Shown here: positions 1 through 10,390 of the stretch, piece after piece
Position numbering within the stretch: position 1 is the first letter of the stretch
Layout: each line of letters opens with the position of its first letter
NCBI RefSeq assembly: GCF_027943255.1
Contig: NC_072896.1
Span: 46,898,501 to 46,962,500, forward strand
Length of the DNA: 64,000 nt
Source of the DNA: Anastrepha obliqua
Lineage: Eukaryota > Arthropoda > Insecta > Diptera > Tephritidae
Direction of reading: 5' to 3'
Position numbers and translations under genes: made by a program
The notes under the pieces: generated by a model
Told to the model about the DNA's origin: nothing
Seen by the model: the letters and a program-made list of their open reading frames with translations, nothing else
Database searches by the model: none

Positions 1-70
1 ATCACCAGACACTGTGAAGGCCCTCTAATGACTTTCGCCGTAGCTACAAGAACAAGTAGGAGGTAGTATA

Positions 71-935
71 GGGTGGGCCATGTAAAATTTTCTTTTTGAA
101 TCGGCTATAAAAAAAACTAATCAATATTTTACCAAACTTTTTTTTTTGTTTTGAAGATTGAACATTGTCATTTAAGAATGAAAAATAATATCGTTCAAAT
201 GACTGCCACGACAGGCTTTACAGTAGGCCATTCGATCAACCCAATTTTTAAGCACATTTTCGATTGTTTGGGCTCCAATTTCATGAATGGCTACTTGCCT
301 TTCGTGTTTTAAAGCATCAATCGCCTCTGGATGGTTCGCATAGCATTTGTCCTTAACGGCTCCCCACAAAAATAGTCCAACGGGCTTAAATCACAGCTCC
401 GTTGCGGCCAATTGATATCGGAATTTCGGCTGATTATTCGGTTTTCAAAAACGGTAGCCAAAAGTTCGAATGAAACTTTGGCAGTGTGACAAGTTGCGCC
501 GTCCTCTTGAAACCAAATGTCGTCCATGTCATCCTCTTCAATTTTTGGAAACAACTCGTTGAGCATGTCACGGTAACGATCGCCATTTACTGTAACCGCG
601 GCTCCTCGCTCATTTTCGAAAAAAATCGCCCGATGATGCCGCCAGACCAAAAACCGCACCAAACAGTGACTCGTTGTGGGTACATTTGCTTCTTTACAGC
701 AACGTGTGGATTTTCAGAGCCCCAAATCCGACAATTTTGCTTATTGGCGTAGCCACCGATGTGAAAATCAGAAAAGAAGAAGAAGACTCACCATTTTGGA
801 AATAGGTTTTCAATATTTCCCAATTTTGTTCAAACCTTTAAGTAAATTATGAACATAGGTATTTGACATGTCATTTGTGTTACTATTCTCAAAAAAATAG
901 GCGGTTCACAAAGCAAACGCTATATGGCCCAGCCA
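71..935 (-). mobile_element. Tc1/mariner-superfamily element (DUF4817 type), internally deleted
   Basis: The minus strand at about 172-662 encodes the C-terminal half of a transposase with WFQEDGATCHTA and a PLDYF motif, the second and third acidic positions of the DDE/D nuclease, ending in a SRGSHLNDI-like tail (CRGSHLNDI). A frameshift near 360 splits it after LDYF. The N-terminal helix-turn-helix half is absent; 770-900 is noncoding. Imperfect terminal inverted repeats share GGGCCAT and a TTTGAA..CG.CTAT block (71-115 and 890-935) and are flanked by TA at 69-70 and 936-937. At 865 bp with no complete gene it is a dead, deleted derivative. Its termini differ from those at 15125, 27996 and 51333, so it is a separate family. 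Confidence 0.75.
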
Positions 936-1139
936 TAGTAGAGCACGTTTAGCACTTCTTCTTGTGATATGGCTGCCTAACCAACGCCATCTAACGTAAC
1001 CTATCGTAAGTAGAGATATGATAGTGCTACCTATGAAGTGTTACCTATTCAAAACACCATAACTTTTTTGTGTGAAATTAGTTTTTATTGATTTCAAAGA
1101 TAAAATTGTTCGAAAATGATTACAATTTTAACATATATT

Positions 1140-1500
1140 GAAAGATCGTGTGCTTTTTGGAACTTGTAAGTCTTGACCTTGAGCTCATTTTTCAATATAA
1201 CGTCGCATGCTGTCTTGCGATATTTTCAGTTCTTTTGCCATTTTTCTTCCACTTCGACGTGGACTTCGTTCAAGTCGAGCCTTCACTTTCCGAACCGTTT
1301 CTGGCGTTGTTGCGGTTTTTTTGTCCACCTCCATAGCGTTTTGCAATGCTACCAGTATCATTGTAACGTTTTATAGTGCGATACACAAACATTTTATTCA
1401 CTTTGAGGGGACTGAGCTCACGAACAATGGCTGGTTGTGATTTTCCAGCCAAATATAACGCAATCACACTATTACGTTTGAATTCCATCACAGAAAAAAG
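1140..1500 (-). mobile_element. Tc1/mariner transposase fragment (N-terminal DNA-binding part)
   Basis: The minus strand starting near 1491 encodes MMEFKRNSVIALYLAGKSQ and then two helix-turn-helix-like stretches, including VYRTIKRYNDTGSIAKR, which is the paired-like binding domain of a mariner-type transposase. The frame shifts near 1270 and continues to about 1150 as a recognisable second helix-turn-helix. The catalytic domain is missing. The plus-strand fragment at 38820 carries the same YND.GSIAKR motif, so the two are copies of one family. Termini could not be fixed; the ends given are limits of the coding similarity. Confidence 0.7.
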
Positions 1501-2149
1501 AATTCAACAAAACTGAGACGCAAGTGCTTTTGATGGCTTATAAACAATATATTGAACTGTCATTAGAACAATTTTGACGTTGATGTCATATACTATACAT
1601 ATGTCTCTAATATCTACCTTCTTTATTTTATGTTGTTAAATGCGTTATGTGAACAAAACTACGTAAAGTATGCACTGCACACATTCCGAACCTTAGGTTT
1701 CTTCTGCTTGATTACAGCGAATTGAATAACAATACGATACAATCGCAATTAGTCATGCTACTATTAAATAACTCAATACAGTTCTAGATTAGCTGGCTGG
1801 TAATATAAACTGTTTCTACTTTTAGGTGTGCGTCTTTCCCAGATATGAATGAAAGCCATAAAAATGATTTAATCTAATATTACCGAGACAGGCACAGTAG
1901 CTTTCAATTGAACCCTATCCATTTTGCTCTTAAATGTAATTTAATACACCATCATTTGGAAGTTTATACGAAGCATTTTTCAGAATGAATAAATAGAATT
2001 TGTGACACACATTTTTTCGCTCACGAACCAAACTAATATTAATTAATATTACTGTAACATAAAAGCGCTCTCAATTTAGGAAACCGTTTCAACAGTACAG
2101 GTAGAATTACCTATCATTAAGATATGACGAGAGCATCTACCAGTATTGT
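1501..2149. other. AT-rich stretch, no gene seen
   Basis: No recognisable coding region, splice-flanked exon or inverted-repeat element. It lies beyond the proposed 3' end of the host gene. Confidence 0.5.
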
Positions 2150-2480
2150 GCTGTCATCATGGGCTAGAACTTTCATGGGAGCCCTTCATGCCTTACTTTG
2201 TTGGAAGCTTGCGATACATCAAGAAACACGGCTCAGCGCCTTTTCTTCTTTTCCATAGCGCTTTCGATGGTGCTTATGACTCTTTGTATTTCATCGAGCG
2301 TTAAATGGTGTTTTGTGCAACTAAATTGGTGAATGGGAGTCAGACATTTATTTTCAATGACCAACTGTACACATTTTAAAAGTAGTTTTTGTTTTTCAAA
2401 ATCCTTCGAAACTACTGATAACAGAGTTATTGACCTATAAGAAGACACTTCATTGGGTGATTTGCCACGCTTCGGTATAC
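2150..2480 (-). mobile_element. Non-LTR retrotransposon fragment (Jockey-like RT, finger region)
   Basis: Minus-strand translation gives IPKRGKSPNEVSSYRSITLL then SVVSKDFEKQ, followed downstream by AVFLDVSQASNKVRHEGL. This corresponds to reverse transcriptase blocks before the catalytic YADD: the P..YRPISLL block and the F.D...AFD.VWH block (here A-S-N-K-V-R-H, degenerate). A stop follows KKKRR near 2235, so the fragment is dead. Homology ends at about 2150 on one side and abuts the SINE fragment at 2484 on the other. Clade assignment to Jockey rests on remembered motif style only. Confidence 0.7.
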
Positions 2481-2483
2481 TGG

Positions 2484-2572
2484 TGGCCGCCTTAGTCGAA
2501 TGGATTGGTGCGCAATTGATAACGATTTTTTCCCCACGGCGGTCGACCCTCGGCAGTCAATGGCAAACATAT
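2484..2572 (+). mobile_element. tRNA-derived SINE, 5' part, truncated
   Basis: Begins GGCCGCCTTAGTCGAATGG, the A-box-containing head shared with 10213 and 27720. It then skips to the CGGTCGACCCTCGGCAG..CAATGGCAAAC body block, so the B-box section is deleted. It stops exactly where the TAA-rich tail of the adjacent minus-strand LINE begins (2574), which suggests that LINE inserted here. Confidence 0.65.
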
Positions 2573-2573
2573 T

Positions 2574-3167
2574 ATTATTATTATTAGAAGGCCATTACGC
2601 ACTGCGACCAGAGCTGGTCTATTGTGAAAGGCCTATTTTTGTAACCCTAGAGTTTTAGGCTTTTTAAAAATTTTAGCACAATTTTGGGTTTGTTGTTCCA
2701 AAGATTGCATGGAGATACTACGATACCACCAAGGTCATGAGGTCTTTGTCTGCCCAACGCAGGACATTCCCAAAGCACATGTTCTGAGCTTTCTATATCC
2801 ATTTCGCAAAAGCGACAGACATTGGTCTCAGATAGACCAATATTATTTAGATGATACCTCAGGCTGCAGTGACCTATAAGATATTAAAAGACGCAGATCT
2901 ACTCTGTTTAGTGAGAAAAGTTTGTCAGATATTCCTTTGTTGGGACTTAGGAATAGTTTGGCTTGACGCTGACCGGCACAGTTTAGCCAGTGTGCGGCAA
3001 GTTTTCTTTCTTCCCATTTCCTATGGAATTCATTAATGTGGCCTTTTGTGAGTCCACAGAAAGGCTCAGGACCAGTAAGTTGCATATTTGCTCCTTGTTT
3101 TGCAAGGTCATCAGCCATTTCATTTCCCTCATGTCCCGGAAACATAAAACCATTCGTGATTCGGTGG
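2574..3167 (-). mobile_element. Non-LTR retrotransposon 3' end (RNase H tail and zinc knuckle, TAA tail)
   Basis: The minus strand encodes the end of an RNase H domain, FPGHEGNEMADDLAKQGA (last catalytic Asp in MADDLA), then a spacer and a CRFCEMDIES..HVLW-type cysteine knuckle near 2760-2840. The 3' end is a short run of TAA repeats (plus-strand TTATTATTATTA, 2577-2588). RNase H with a TAA tail is known from the I clade of LINEs, so I infer an I-like element. The reading stays open from about 3167 to 2843, then stops. The more 5' RT section is separated from it by the SINE tail at 3168-3277. Confidence 0.75.
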
Positions 3168-3277
3168 CGGCTTAAAACTGTAGGCTCCTCAATTTGTGGA
3201 ACAACATCAAAGCGCAAACTAAAACTATGAGGAGGAACCAAATTATATATATGTATGTATATATATATACATATGTA
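3168..3277 (+). mobile_element. tRNA-derived SINE, 3' end with TA-rich tail
   Basis: Contains the SINE tail blocks AAACTGTAGGCTCCTC, TTTGTGGAACAACATCAA and GAGGAGGAACCAAATTATATA, matching copies at 11052 and 38330-38640. It ends in a 35-bp TA/TATG microsatellite (3243-3277). It sits between two parts of a minus-strand LINE and is best read as an insertion into it. Apparent minus-strand coding upstream of codon ITNGF is SINE, not LINE. Confidence 0.75.
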
Positions 3278-3289
3278 GACTTAAATCTT

Positions 3290-3440
3290 TAGAATGGGCC
3301 GTATGACATTGTTTTTATAGTCTTAACCTGTCTTCTTCATTTTAGTTCAATGTCGTGTTTAATATCACAAATTATCCCAAGATACTTGACCCCAGTAGAG
3401 AGTGCAAGCTGCACTCAAAGAATGGTGGTGGATAAGAGTA
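3290..3440 (-). mobile_element. LINE reverse transcriptase fragment (VKYLG motif)
   Basis: The minus strand reads LSTGVKYLGIICDIKHDIEL, the conserved RT block that follows the catalytic region in LINEs. It probably belongs to the same degenerate element as 2574-3167, with the RT thumb deleted and a SINE between. Confidence 0.55.
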
Positions 3441-4110
3441 ACGCAATCACCCTCATAACAAACTGTTTAAAAAAAGACTTAACAACTTAAAGCTGCATTC
3501 TGGATGAGGCTTTTGAAAAACTTTGATAGAATAAATTTTTGAATGGTGGCTGAAAAATCATATTATATGATAGCAAGCATATTCAATTTGGTTTCAAAAG
3601 AATAAGCAAACCATAGCCCTAATGTGAAGTTCATTGCAAATTTAAATTGTATCCTTGAAACTGTTTCAAATTCTTCCGCCGTATGCTAAGCCATATGATT
3701 CCCTTTTCGATTCGAGGAGATTTTTATATTTTTCCGTCGCAATTTTTTCTATTTTTATTTTTGGCTCTGTATTCTAATTTATTTTATTTTTTTCATTTTT
3801 ACGACTTTCCTCTAGCTTTGTGGCATTTTCTTGTCAATCCAATGAATTCCATCTGTTTTCCCTTTGTAAGTACGTACGTACTATATTTGTGTATATGTAC
3901 ATATGTGTGTGTTAAGCACACCTTGCAGGAAAATTTGAGCTAGCAAAACAAGTTCTGGTAAGTACTAAAGCTACTTGCTGAACCCAATTTTACTTTGCTG
4001 TCGACATCTGTTTTATAGTGAGAGAGTGACGCAATAAAAACTCTTCTTTCTAGCAAATTATTGTATGAATTCGGTCTCGGTAAGTTGGCAACTAAAATAC
4101 CACATAAATT
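3441..4110. other. AT-rich stretch, no gene seen
   Basis: A plus-strand open frame at 3683-3943 is a Phe/Leu-rich translation of T-rich DNA and is not considered a gene. Short GTAC and TATG repeats occur near 3873-3905. Confidence 0.5.
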
Positions 4111-4446
4111 CAAGAAAATGTAAAAATAGTTTTTGTCTCTAAAAGATCCAACCTGAATAGTGTTTCAAACATATGTCCTAAGATAAAAGAGACTCTTTTG
4201 GGAATGTTCAAGATTATCTGCTCCAGTAGATCTGAAAAAAATATGATACCAAATGCAATATCATTCATAAACGTCAGTGACTGTGTAATACGCCTTAAGG
4301 TAAGTTGTTTTAAATTTATTAACATGCAACGGACCCCATTAAAGGACGTTAAAATGAAGAGATGGCAGAGCATGCTGGAGATAGCCGCTTTGAACTCTTC
4401 CGATCCTTTGAGAATAAAGAGTCTAAATTGGACTCCAAATTACTGA
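4111..4446 (+). other. Unassigned open frame (about 110 codons, no family recognised)
   Basis: From about 4117 the plus strand stays open to the stop at 4444-4446, reading KIVFVSKRSNLNSVSNICPK and later QRTPLKDVKMKRWQSMLEIA, with a composition more protein-like than its neighbours. There is no good start codon and no recognised domain. It could be a piece of an unrecognised mobile element, since it lies among LINE and piggyBac fragments, or a chance frame. Confidence 0.25.
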
Positions 4447-4773
4447 GACCGATTCCAACTTTGACCTCACTAGAGAATTATAAAGCATTTTTCTATTATT
4501 AAGACTTTAAAAGTCTCACGCATAATGACGGAGAAAGTTCAAGATGGCCTTAGGAATAATGAAACTAATGTGATTAGCAGAGGATAATCCCGAGCTAAAA
4601 CAACACCTAAATCCAAAGAGCATTAGAAATGGATAAGTAGAGGCATTCAGACTTACAACTTTAGCGAAGGTCATTTACTGATATTAAGCGACCATTTTAT
4701 TCTGTTTGAGATTTGACCGCTTGCATCACACCAATACATGAGACGCTACGTCGGAAAGGCGTACTAGACAAAA

Positions 4774-5167
4774 TTGACCGACAAGTCCAATATTTCACAA
4801 CGTAAACATGTCATATACTCGGTTCTCGTCAATATTACGTTGCGGGCACTTTGTTGATAATGAAGCTCCGAGGGATCAAAACGAACGTTTATACAATATA
4901 AAACCACTTTTGGACCTTGTTATCAATAACTGGAAGAGCTTACTAACACCTGGTGAATATATCGTCATTGACGAGTCGATGATGCCGTTTAGAGGAAGGA
5001 TATCTTTCCGTCAATACAACCCATCAAAAGCTCATAAATACGGCTTGAAAATCTATAAACTGTGCACAGAAGAGGGGTTTGTCTGGAATTATGATATTTA
5101 CATAGGGCGTGAACCCGAGATTGCTGATTTGTATCAGCCTGGGAGTGTCGTAATAAGAAATAATTAA
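4774..5167 (+). mobile_element. piggyBac-like transposase fragment
   Basis: Plus-strand frame with MSYTRFSSILRCGHFVDN, NERLYNIKPLLDLV and IVIDESMMPFRGRISFRQY, then PSKAHKYGLKIYKLC. These are the consecutive conserved blocks of piggyBac transposases around the first catalytic Asp (D of IDESM). Homology begins upstream of the ATG at 4808 (frame open from about 4774) and ends at a stop after about 130 residues; full-length relatives have roughly 500-600. The later catalytic Asp residues and C-terminal cysteine domain are missing. No TTAA-flanked termini were found around it. Confidence 0.85.
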
Positions 5168-5770
5168 AAATAATTTCTGATTTCTGCGTAAAATAAAAAT
5201 ATTTTTTCGTATGTTCCGCCGTATTTCTTTACTTTATTATCGTACCAGCACGTCTAGTGCAGAAAATGTACAGTTCCGTTACGTCCAGTCGAATAATTTG
5301 CTTTAGAAGTTTCATATACCCCCTGACACACATATAGCTCAGGAACGTATCAGTGCTTATCAGGCGCACGTTTCCTGAACCATATGTGGCTCAGCGGACA
5401 GGGAACGTGATAAAGCGCAATATGTGATAGTGCAGAGTTTTGCACGATGGTGCCTTATCTAGCCCAATTGAGCCTAGGGAATCGGCAAGGCTGCCTACTT
5501 TCGCCAGTCCTGTTTCTTATAGTTATTGACGAGGTGCTTAGGGCAGGAATAAACGAGAAGCCTGGAAGAGATTTTTTATGGCATCCAATACGCTTGCGAC
5601 ACCTGGACGATCTAGCCTATGTGGACAACATCAGAGAAGCATCTCTAGCCAACGCAATAAAAATGAGAGACTTTAGTATCGCTCCAACTAGCGTTGACCT
5701 AAAAATAAATGTTGATTAAACGAGAGCTATAAACATCAACCCTGCATCTTTCAAGGTTTATGAAAAACTA

Positions 5771-7056
5771 ATAGGACTATGAATAAGTTCGTGCGGTTTT
5801 ACAACAGATGGCGTAACTTGATTATTATTCCATCGATCCACATTTCCAAACATTCATTGGAGAGCTACTGTCGTAAGGCACAAACGTCAGTATAAGTTTT
5901 TTATTTGAAGCGTAAACAACAATATTTTTACCACACTTGAAAATGTCGAATTTCGTGCCAAATAATGTGTTTTTGCGGGGAATTCTTCTTCATTATTTTA
6001 ATATGAAGAAAAAAGCAGCCGAAAGTCATCGTATCTTGGTGGAAGTTTATGGTGAGCATGCTCTAGCTGAGCGAACGTGCCAGAAGTGGTTTGCACGCTT
6101 TAAAAGTGGTGATTTTGGCTTGGAAGACGAAGAACGCGAGGGTGCGCCGCCAAAGTTCATGGATACCGAATTGGAGGAATTGCTCGATCAAGATCCGGCT
6201 CAAACGCAAGAAGAGGTTGCAAAAACTTTGGGAGTTGATCAATCAACCATTTCCAAACGTTTAAAAGCCATGGGAATGATCCGAAAGGTAGGCCATTGAG
6301 TGCCGTATGAATTGAAGCCAAGAGACGTTGAACGCCGTTTTATGGCATGCGAACAACTGCTTCAACGGCACAAAAGAAAGGGTTTTTTGCATCGAATTGT
6401 GACTGGCGATGAAAAGTGGGTCCATTACGACAATCCAAAACGTCGGGCAACGTATGGATACCTTGGCCATGCTTCAACATCGACGTCGGCGCAGAATATT
6501 CATGGCCTGAAGGTTATGCTGTGTATCTGGTGGGACCAGCTGGGTGTTGGGTATTATGAGCTACTGAAACCGAATGAAACGATTACGGGGGATGTCTACC
6601 GACGACAATTGATGCGTTTGAGCCGAGCACTGCGAGAAAAACGGCCGCAATACGCCGATAGACACGACAAAGTTATTTTGCAACATGACAATGCTCGGCC
6701 ACATGTTGCACAAGTGGTCAAAACATACTTAGAAACGCTCAAATGGGATGTCCTACCCCACCCGCCGTATAGTCCAGACCTTGCGCCATCCGATTACTAT
6801 CTCTTCCGATCGATGCAACATGACCTGGCTGACCAGCACTTCCGTAATTACGATGAAGTCAAAAAATGGATCGATTCGTGGATTGCGGCAAAACCGACCG
6901 AATTTTTCACAAAGGGAATCCGTGAATTGCCAGAAAGATGGGAAAAAGTAGTAGTAAGCGATGGACAATACTTTGAATATTAAATTTGTAACCATTTTAC
7001 GTCAATAAAGTTTCAAATTTCGAAAAAAAACCGCACGAACTTATTCATAGTCCTAT
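5771..7056 (+). mobile_element. Near-intact mariner element
   Basis: 1286 bp with terminal inverted repeats of about 30 bp beginning ATAGGACTATGAATAAGTTC (left 5771 onward, right as reverse complement ending 7056), almost perfect. TA duplications lie at 5769-5770 and 7057-7058. Removing the element rejoins the RTE LINE frame as Y-E-K-L-I-E-E-V-D-E-F, which confirms both ends. It contains one transposase gene with a single nonsense codon. The terminal sequence and protein resemble mariners of the rosa group known from Ceratitis (recalled, not searched). Strong repeat symmetry and one stop suggest a fairly young insertion. Confidence 0.95.
5943..6983 (+). pseudogene. mariner transposase, one premature stop
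   Basis: Starts MSNFVPNNVFLRGILLHYF at the ATG at 5943, which follows AAA; the upstream in-frame codon is TTG. The frame is 346 codons long, against 345 in Mos1. Codon 119 is TGA (6297-6299) where relatives have Trp in a G-x-W-V-P motif, consistent with one TGG to TGA change. The N-terminal helix-turn-helix domains cover about residues 1-112. The catalytic DD34D triad is complete: TGDEKW, LQHDNARPH and APSDYY, with 34 residues between the last two Asp. The rest is open to the stop at 6981-6983. Cannot make full-length protein as sequenced. Confidence 0.95.
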
Positions 7057-7744
7057 TAATTGAAGAGGTGGACGAATTCTCTTATTTGAGTAGTCTGATG
7101 GAAGAGCAAAGGACGACATCGACTCAAGAAATCGGAAAGCAAAGGTTGCATTTGCTGACCTAAAATGCATTTAGTATTCGAAAGAATTGAGCGCAAATAC
7201 CACATTACGATTTTTCAACTCCAATGTGAAATCTATGCTGGTCTATTTTTGAGAAACATAGTTAGCGTCCAGAAGAAACATCGAATAAACTTCAGATCTT
7301 TGTCAGCAGATGTTTGCGTACAATTTTGCGAATCTGGAGGTCAGAAAATTGGACCTACAACGAAAAACTTATAAAGTAGAGTTAACAAAAACCCATCAAT
7401 ATTGAGATTAAAGAAAGAAAGTGGAGTTGGCTGAACTTATGGCCGGAAACCAGAATATTCTCTTAATCGAATGGCACTAGAGTGGAATCCACAAGGCAAA
7501 CGCGGACAAGAATCACCTAAAGTTTTTTGGTGTAGATCTATTCAATCTGTATTTCAAGCAGTTGACAGCGCTCTAACAAGGAACCAGCTGAAGATTTTAG
7601 CGATAAATCGGAAACTATTTAATATATTTTATTGTGGCGCTATGCGCCCACGATACGGCGTAAAAGCATTGAATAATTTGATTTTGTCACTCCATTCGAA
7701 TAGTTTTTTGAATCAGGTAATTGTGTGTGAAAATATTCATCATA

Positions 7745-9426
7745 TGTTATATGAATGTGTGATCTTCAACAAAGAGCTCTCAACAGACTATCACTATGGT
7801 GCAAAAGTCGAGGACTAGCGGTAAATCCGGAAAAAACGGAAGTGATACTGTTCAGCAGAAAACATAAAATACCTGCTCTTCAACAGATACTTTTAGGAGG
7901 AAAGCCCCTTAGGGTAACAGAAAACGTTAAATATCTAGGACTTGTACTATATAGGAAGCTAAATTGGGGGCTCACAGTCGCAGATAGAGTACACAAAGCT
8001 CGACGGCGCTATACTCCTGCGGAAGGCTCATTGGGGTAAAATGGGGTTTGAAACCCAGAATGATACACTGGTTATACACAGCAGTAATTAGACCAATTCT
8101 CTACCACGGTATTGCAATATGGTGGAATGCCCTGGAGAAGGGAGTGAACATTAAAAAAGTTGACAGGGTCCAAAGACTTGCATCTGTTCTTATAACCGGT
8201 GCAATGTTAACCACACCATTGAAATCACTATATGTGATATTAAACTTCCTTCCGGAAGACCTGCAGGCAAAGTACATTGCGCGCAGTGCAGCAATAAGGC
8301 TGAGCACTTTAAGTAAGTGGTCAAACATAGACTATGGCCACGGCAAAATCCTGGATGGCACGTTGGGGCTTCCCAGACAGACAGAGAGATTATGGATTAT
8401 ACAGTTCCGCCTATACTTGCCCCTACAACGTTCGCGACCCTCCTACCCTCGAGGGAAGAGTATGAACGGGACGTGGTAAGACAGGACGAGTCCATCCATG
8501 TATACACAGATGGCTCAAAGCTCGATGGCAGGGTGGGCGGAGGTGTATATTCCGAACATCTGTGGATCTCCTTCAGTTTTCGGCTCCCCGACTACTGTAG
8601 TGTCTTTCAGGCTGAACTGATGGCAATAATGAAAGCCGTGACACTGGTACAGTGTGATACGATATCTGGAGATAATATCTACATGTTCACTGATAGCCAC
8701 GCGGCGAGAAAATCCCTCACAAAACAGTCGATAACCTCCAAGGTAGCCATGAAATGCCGCGCATCTCTTAACGAGATGGCTGAGTCATTTCGCCTAATGA
8801 TAGCATGGGTTCCTGGCCATTGCGACATTGAGGGGAACTGCAGAGCCGATGAACTAGCGAAAATCGGTACCAAATTGACTGATGAGTACATAGATAACGA
8901 TATAGGTATACTCTTGGAAACATGCAGACTACGTATCCGCGAGGAAATTGTAAGAGTAGTGAACGAAAGATGGCGTAACGAAGCCACTTGCAAAATAGCC
9001 CGACAGATGTGGCGACTCTCAATGCTAAACGCACAGAACTTCTACTAAGAAGAGATAAGCATAACCTTAACACTCTTATTTCCGTTATTACGGGGCACTG
9101 CCTAATCGGTAGGCACGCCCAGAGAATGGGTGTGCAAACACATGACTTCTGGAGAAGTTGTCTAGACGAGGAAGAGAAAGAGACGTTCCCGAACCTTCTG
9201 TGTCACTGTCCTGCTTTATCCAGACGTAGACTCGCCATTTTGGGCGGAGATTCCTTCAACGAGTTAGAAGACCTCGGCTCTGTCGAAATTAAAAATCTTG
9301 CGAACTTTTTGAATAGCACACATTGGTTTCAGGAGGGATAGGGGCTAGTTCCCCACGCGGTATCACAATGGTCCACGAGCCTGAGTGTGTCCTACAATGG
9401 ACAACCGCTTCAACCTAACCTAACCT
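7745..9426 (+). mobile_element. LINE 3' half with complete RNase H domain
   Basis: 5'-truncated near 7745. Plus strand encodes the RT end (WCKSRGLAVNPEKTEVILFS, then NVKYLGLVL) and thumb (LYTAVIRPILYHGIAIWW), then from about 8480 an RNase H domain with all four catalytic positions: VYTDGSK, FQAELMAI, FTDSHAA and a late Asp in CRADELAK. A cysteine knuckle region follows (CLDEEEKETF..LLCHC). The frame shifts near 8035, 8320-8480 and 9020. The 3' end has CCTAACCTAACC (9411-9425), similar to the end of the fragment at 16360-16715. RT plus RNase H suggests I- or R1-like clades. Its 3' end lies just downstream of the host gene's proposed poly(A) site, in the opposite orientation. Confidence 0.85.
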
Positions 9427-9477
9427 TTATGAAACTTTGAAATTGAAATGAATTTATATGAAACTTAGTTGCATGAC

Positions 9478-9483
9478 TTTATT
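9478..9483 (-). promoter_or_regulatory. Candidate poly(A) signal AATAAA
   Basis: AATAAA on the minus strand, 111 nt downstream of the stop codon proposed at 9594-9596. Its position fits the end of a short 3' UTR. AATAAA is frequent by chance in AT-rich DNA. Confidence 0.4.
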
Positions 9484-9593
9484 CTAATGCCAAAACAGAA
9501 CTTAACTAAGCTTAGAATCTAACCTGGTTCCCCAGTTGCAGTTTGTGGCCGTCAGGGAATGTTACAGATACTTGAGAAGCGGAGTGGGAGTGA

Positions 9594-9626
9594 TTAAGGC
9601 GAATCATCGAAACTGCTTTCGTGGCT
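9594..9626 (-). CDS. Candidate last coding exon of the Sidestep-family gene
   Basis: Acceptor CACCGCCGCAG ends at 9627. The exon then reads S-H-E-S-S-F-D-D-S-P and TAA in phase 0, matching the phase 0 donor of the exon at 11393-11544. The Ser/Asp-rich end fits a cytoplasmic C-terminus, the stretch is more GC-rich than its surroundings, and AATAAA follows. Only 33 coding bases support it, so a true exon elsewhere is possible. Without it the cytoplasmic tail would lack an end in this window. Confidence 0.4.
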   Translation of the reverse strand, partial: SHESSFDDSP

Positions 9627-10212
9627 CTGCGGCGGTGCAGTGTGTTAACTTATAAGATACATTAATGTTTCAATTTTTTTCCTTTGGAAAATTGATGCTG
9701 TAAACTTGTTTCTAAACAAGCTTTTAGTGGCCCCCAGGGAAACTTTTAAATAGAAAACAAAATGGGGCACGCCATTAAATTAAGATGATCCAAATTAGGG
9801 GAGACAGACTAGGCAAACCTTTGCCAAAAAAATAATGTTGAAAAACCGAGCTCTACGTTTCATTAAAAGAAAAATCAGAAACTTAAACAGATAATTAAAA
9901 GCAGAATGTGGCTGTTTTTTACATTACAATATTTTTAACTTTTTTCGATTAGTTCAATGTTAAAGAAATATATTTTTGTACTTTCTCATAAGACGCTTTT
10001 CTGTCGAGGATAGCTGCAGTGTTTACTTAATATTCTGTATAATTAAAAGCATTCGAAATTGATCACAAATTGAGTGATTTTAAAATAGTTTTTTAATAAC
10101 TATTGATTAGCGGCGATGGGTGGAGACTACTTTTTCATTATTTCTAATTATCGACGATTATAATTATTAATTCCAAACAAAAGCACTTATCCGCCTTAAT
10201 TACGAATCGTAA
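9627..10212. other. Intron sequence, no feature seen
   Basis: AT-rich, with T- and A-runs and no coding similarity or repeat recognised, up to the SINE at 10213. Confidence 0.5.
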
Positions 10213-10303
10213 GGCGGCCGCCTTAGCCGAATGGGTTGGTGGGGGGCTGTCATTCAATAGTGGCCGGAAAGCCCCGGTATGAAACACCAAATAATAATAA
10301 TAG

Positions 10304-10390
10304 TAATTAGCGCATACACCCTTTTTGGGTGTTTGGTGGAGCTCCTCCTCCTACTTGTGGCGTGCGCCTTGATGTAGTTTTTTACAAACA
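10304..10390 (-). mobile_element. Inverted SINE 3' fragment nested in a SINE
   Basis: Reads TAATTAGCGCATACACCC, TTTTTGGGTGTTTGG, GAGCTCCTCCTCC and CTTGATGTAG on the plus strand: the reverse complement of the SINE 3' end seen at 38330-38380. AATAATAG occurs on both sides (ending 10303, and 10394-10401) and may be a target-site duplication. Confidence 0.7.

Larger units (their letters stand above)
5430..7690 (+). mobile_element. RTE-like LINE relic, split by a mariner
   Basis: The plus strand encodes RT blocks NRQGCLLSPVLFLIVID and HLDDLAYVDNI (degenerate catalytic YADD), then KVYEKL up to 5770. After the mariner (5771-7056) the same frame resumes as IEEVDEFSYLSSLMEE, followed by C-terminal blocks: CLRTILRI (about 7325), IKERKWSW.. 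(about 7410) and EWNPQGKRGQ (about 7475). Known: this block order occurs in RTE-type LINEs common in insects. Many frameshifts and stops make it dead. The 5' RT and endonuclease parts are missing. A related fragment lies at 17640-17990. Confidence 0.85.

Noticed and set aside
2843..3241. Single 132-codon gene on the minus strand
   Set aside because: Its first ~25 codons are SINE tail; only the part below 3167 is LINE RNase H.
3683..3943. Hydrophobic plus-strand frame resembling a membrane protein
   Set aside because: Phe/Leu richness comes from T-rich DNA; no conserved pattern or start context.
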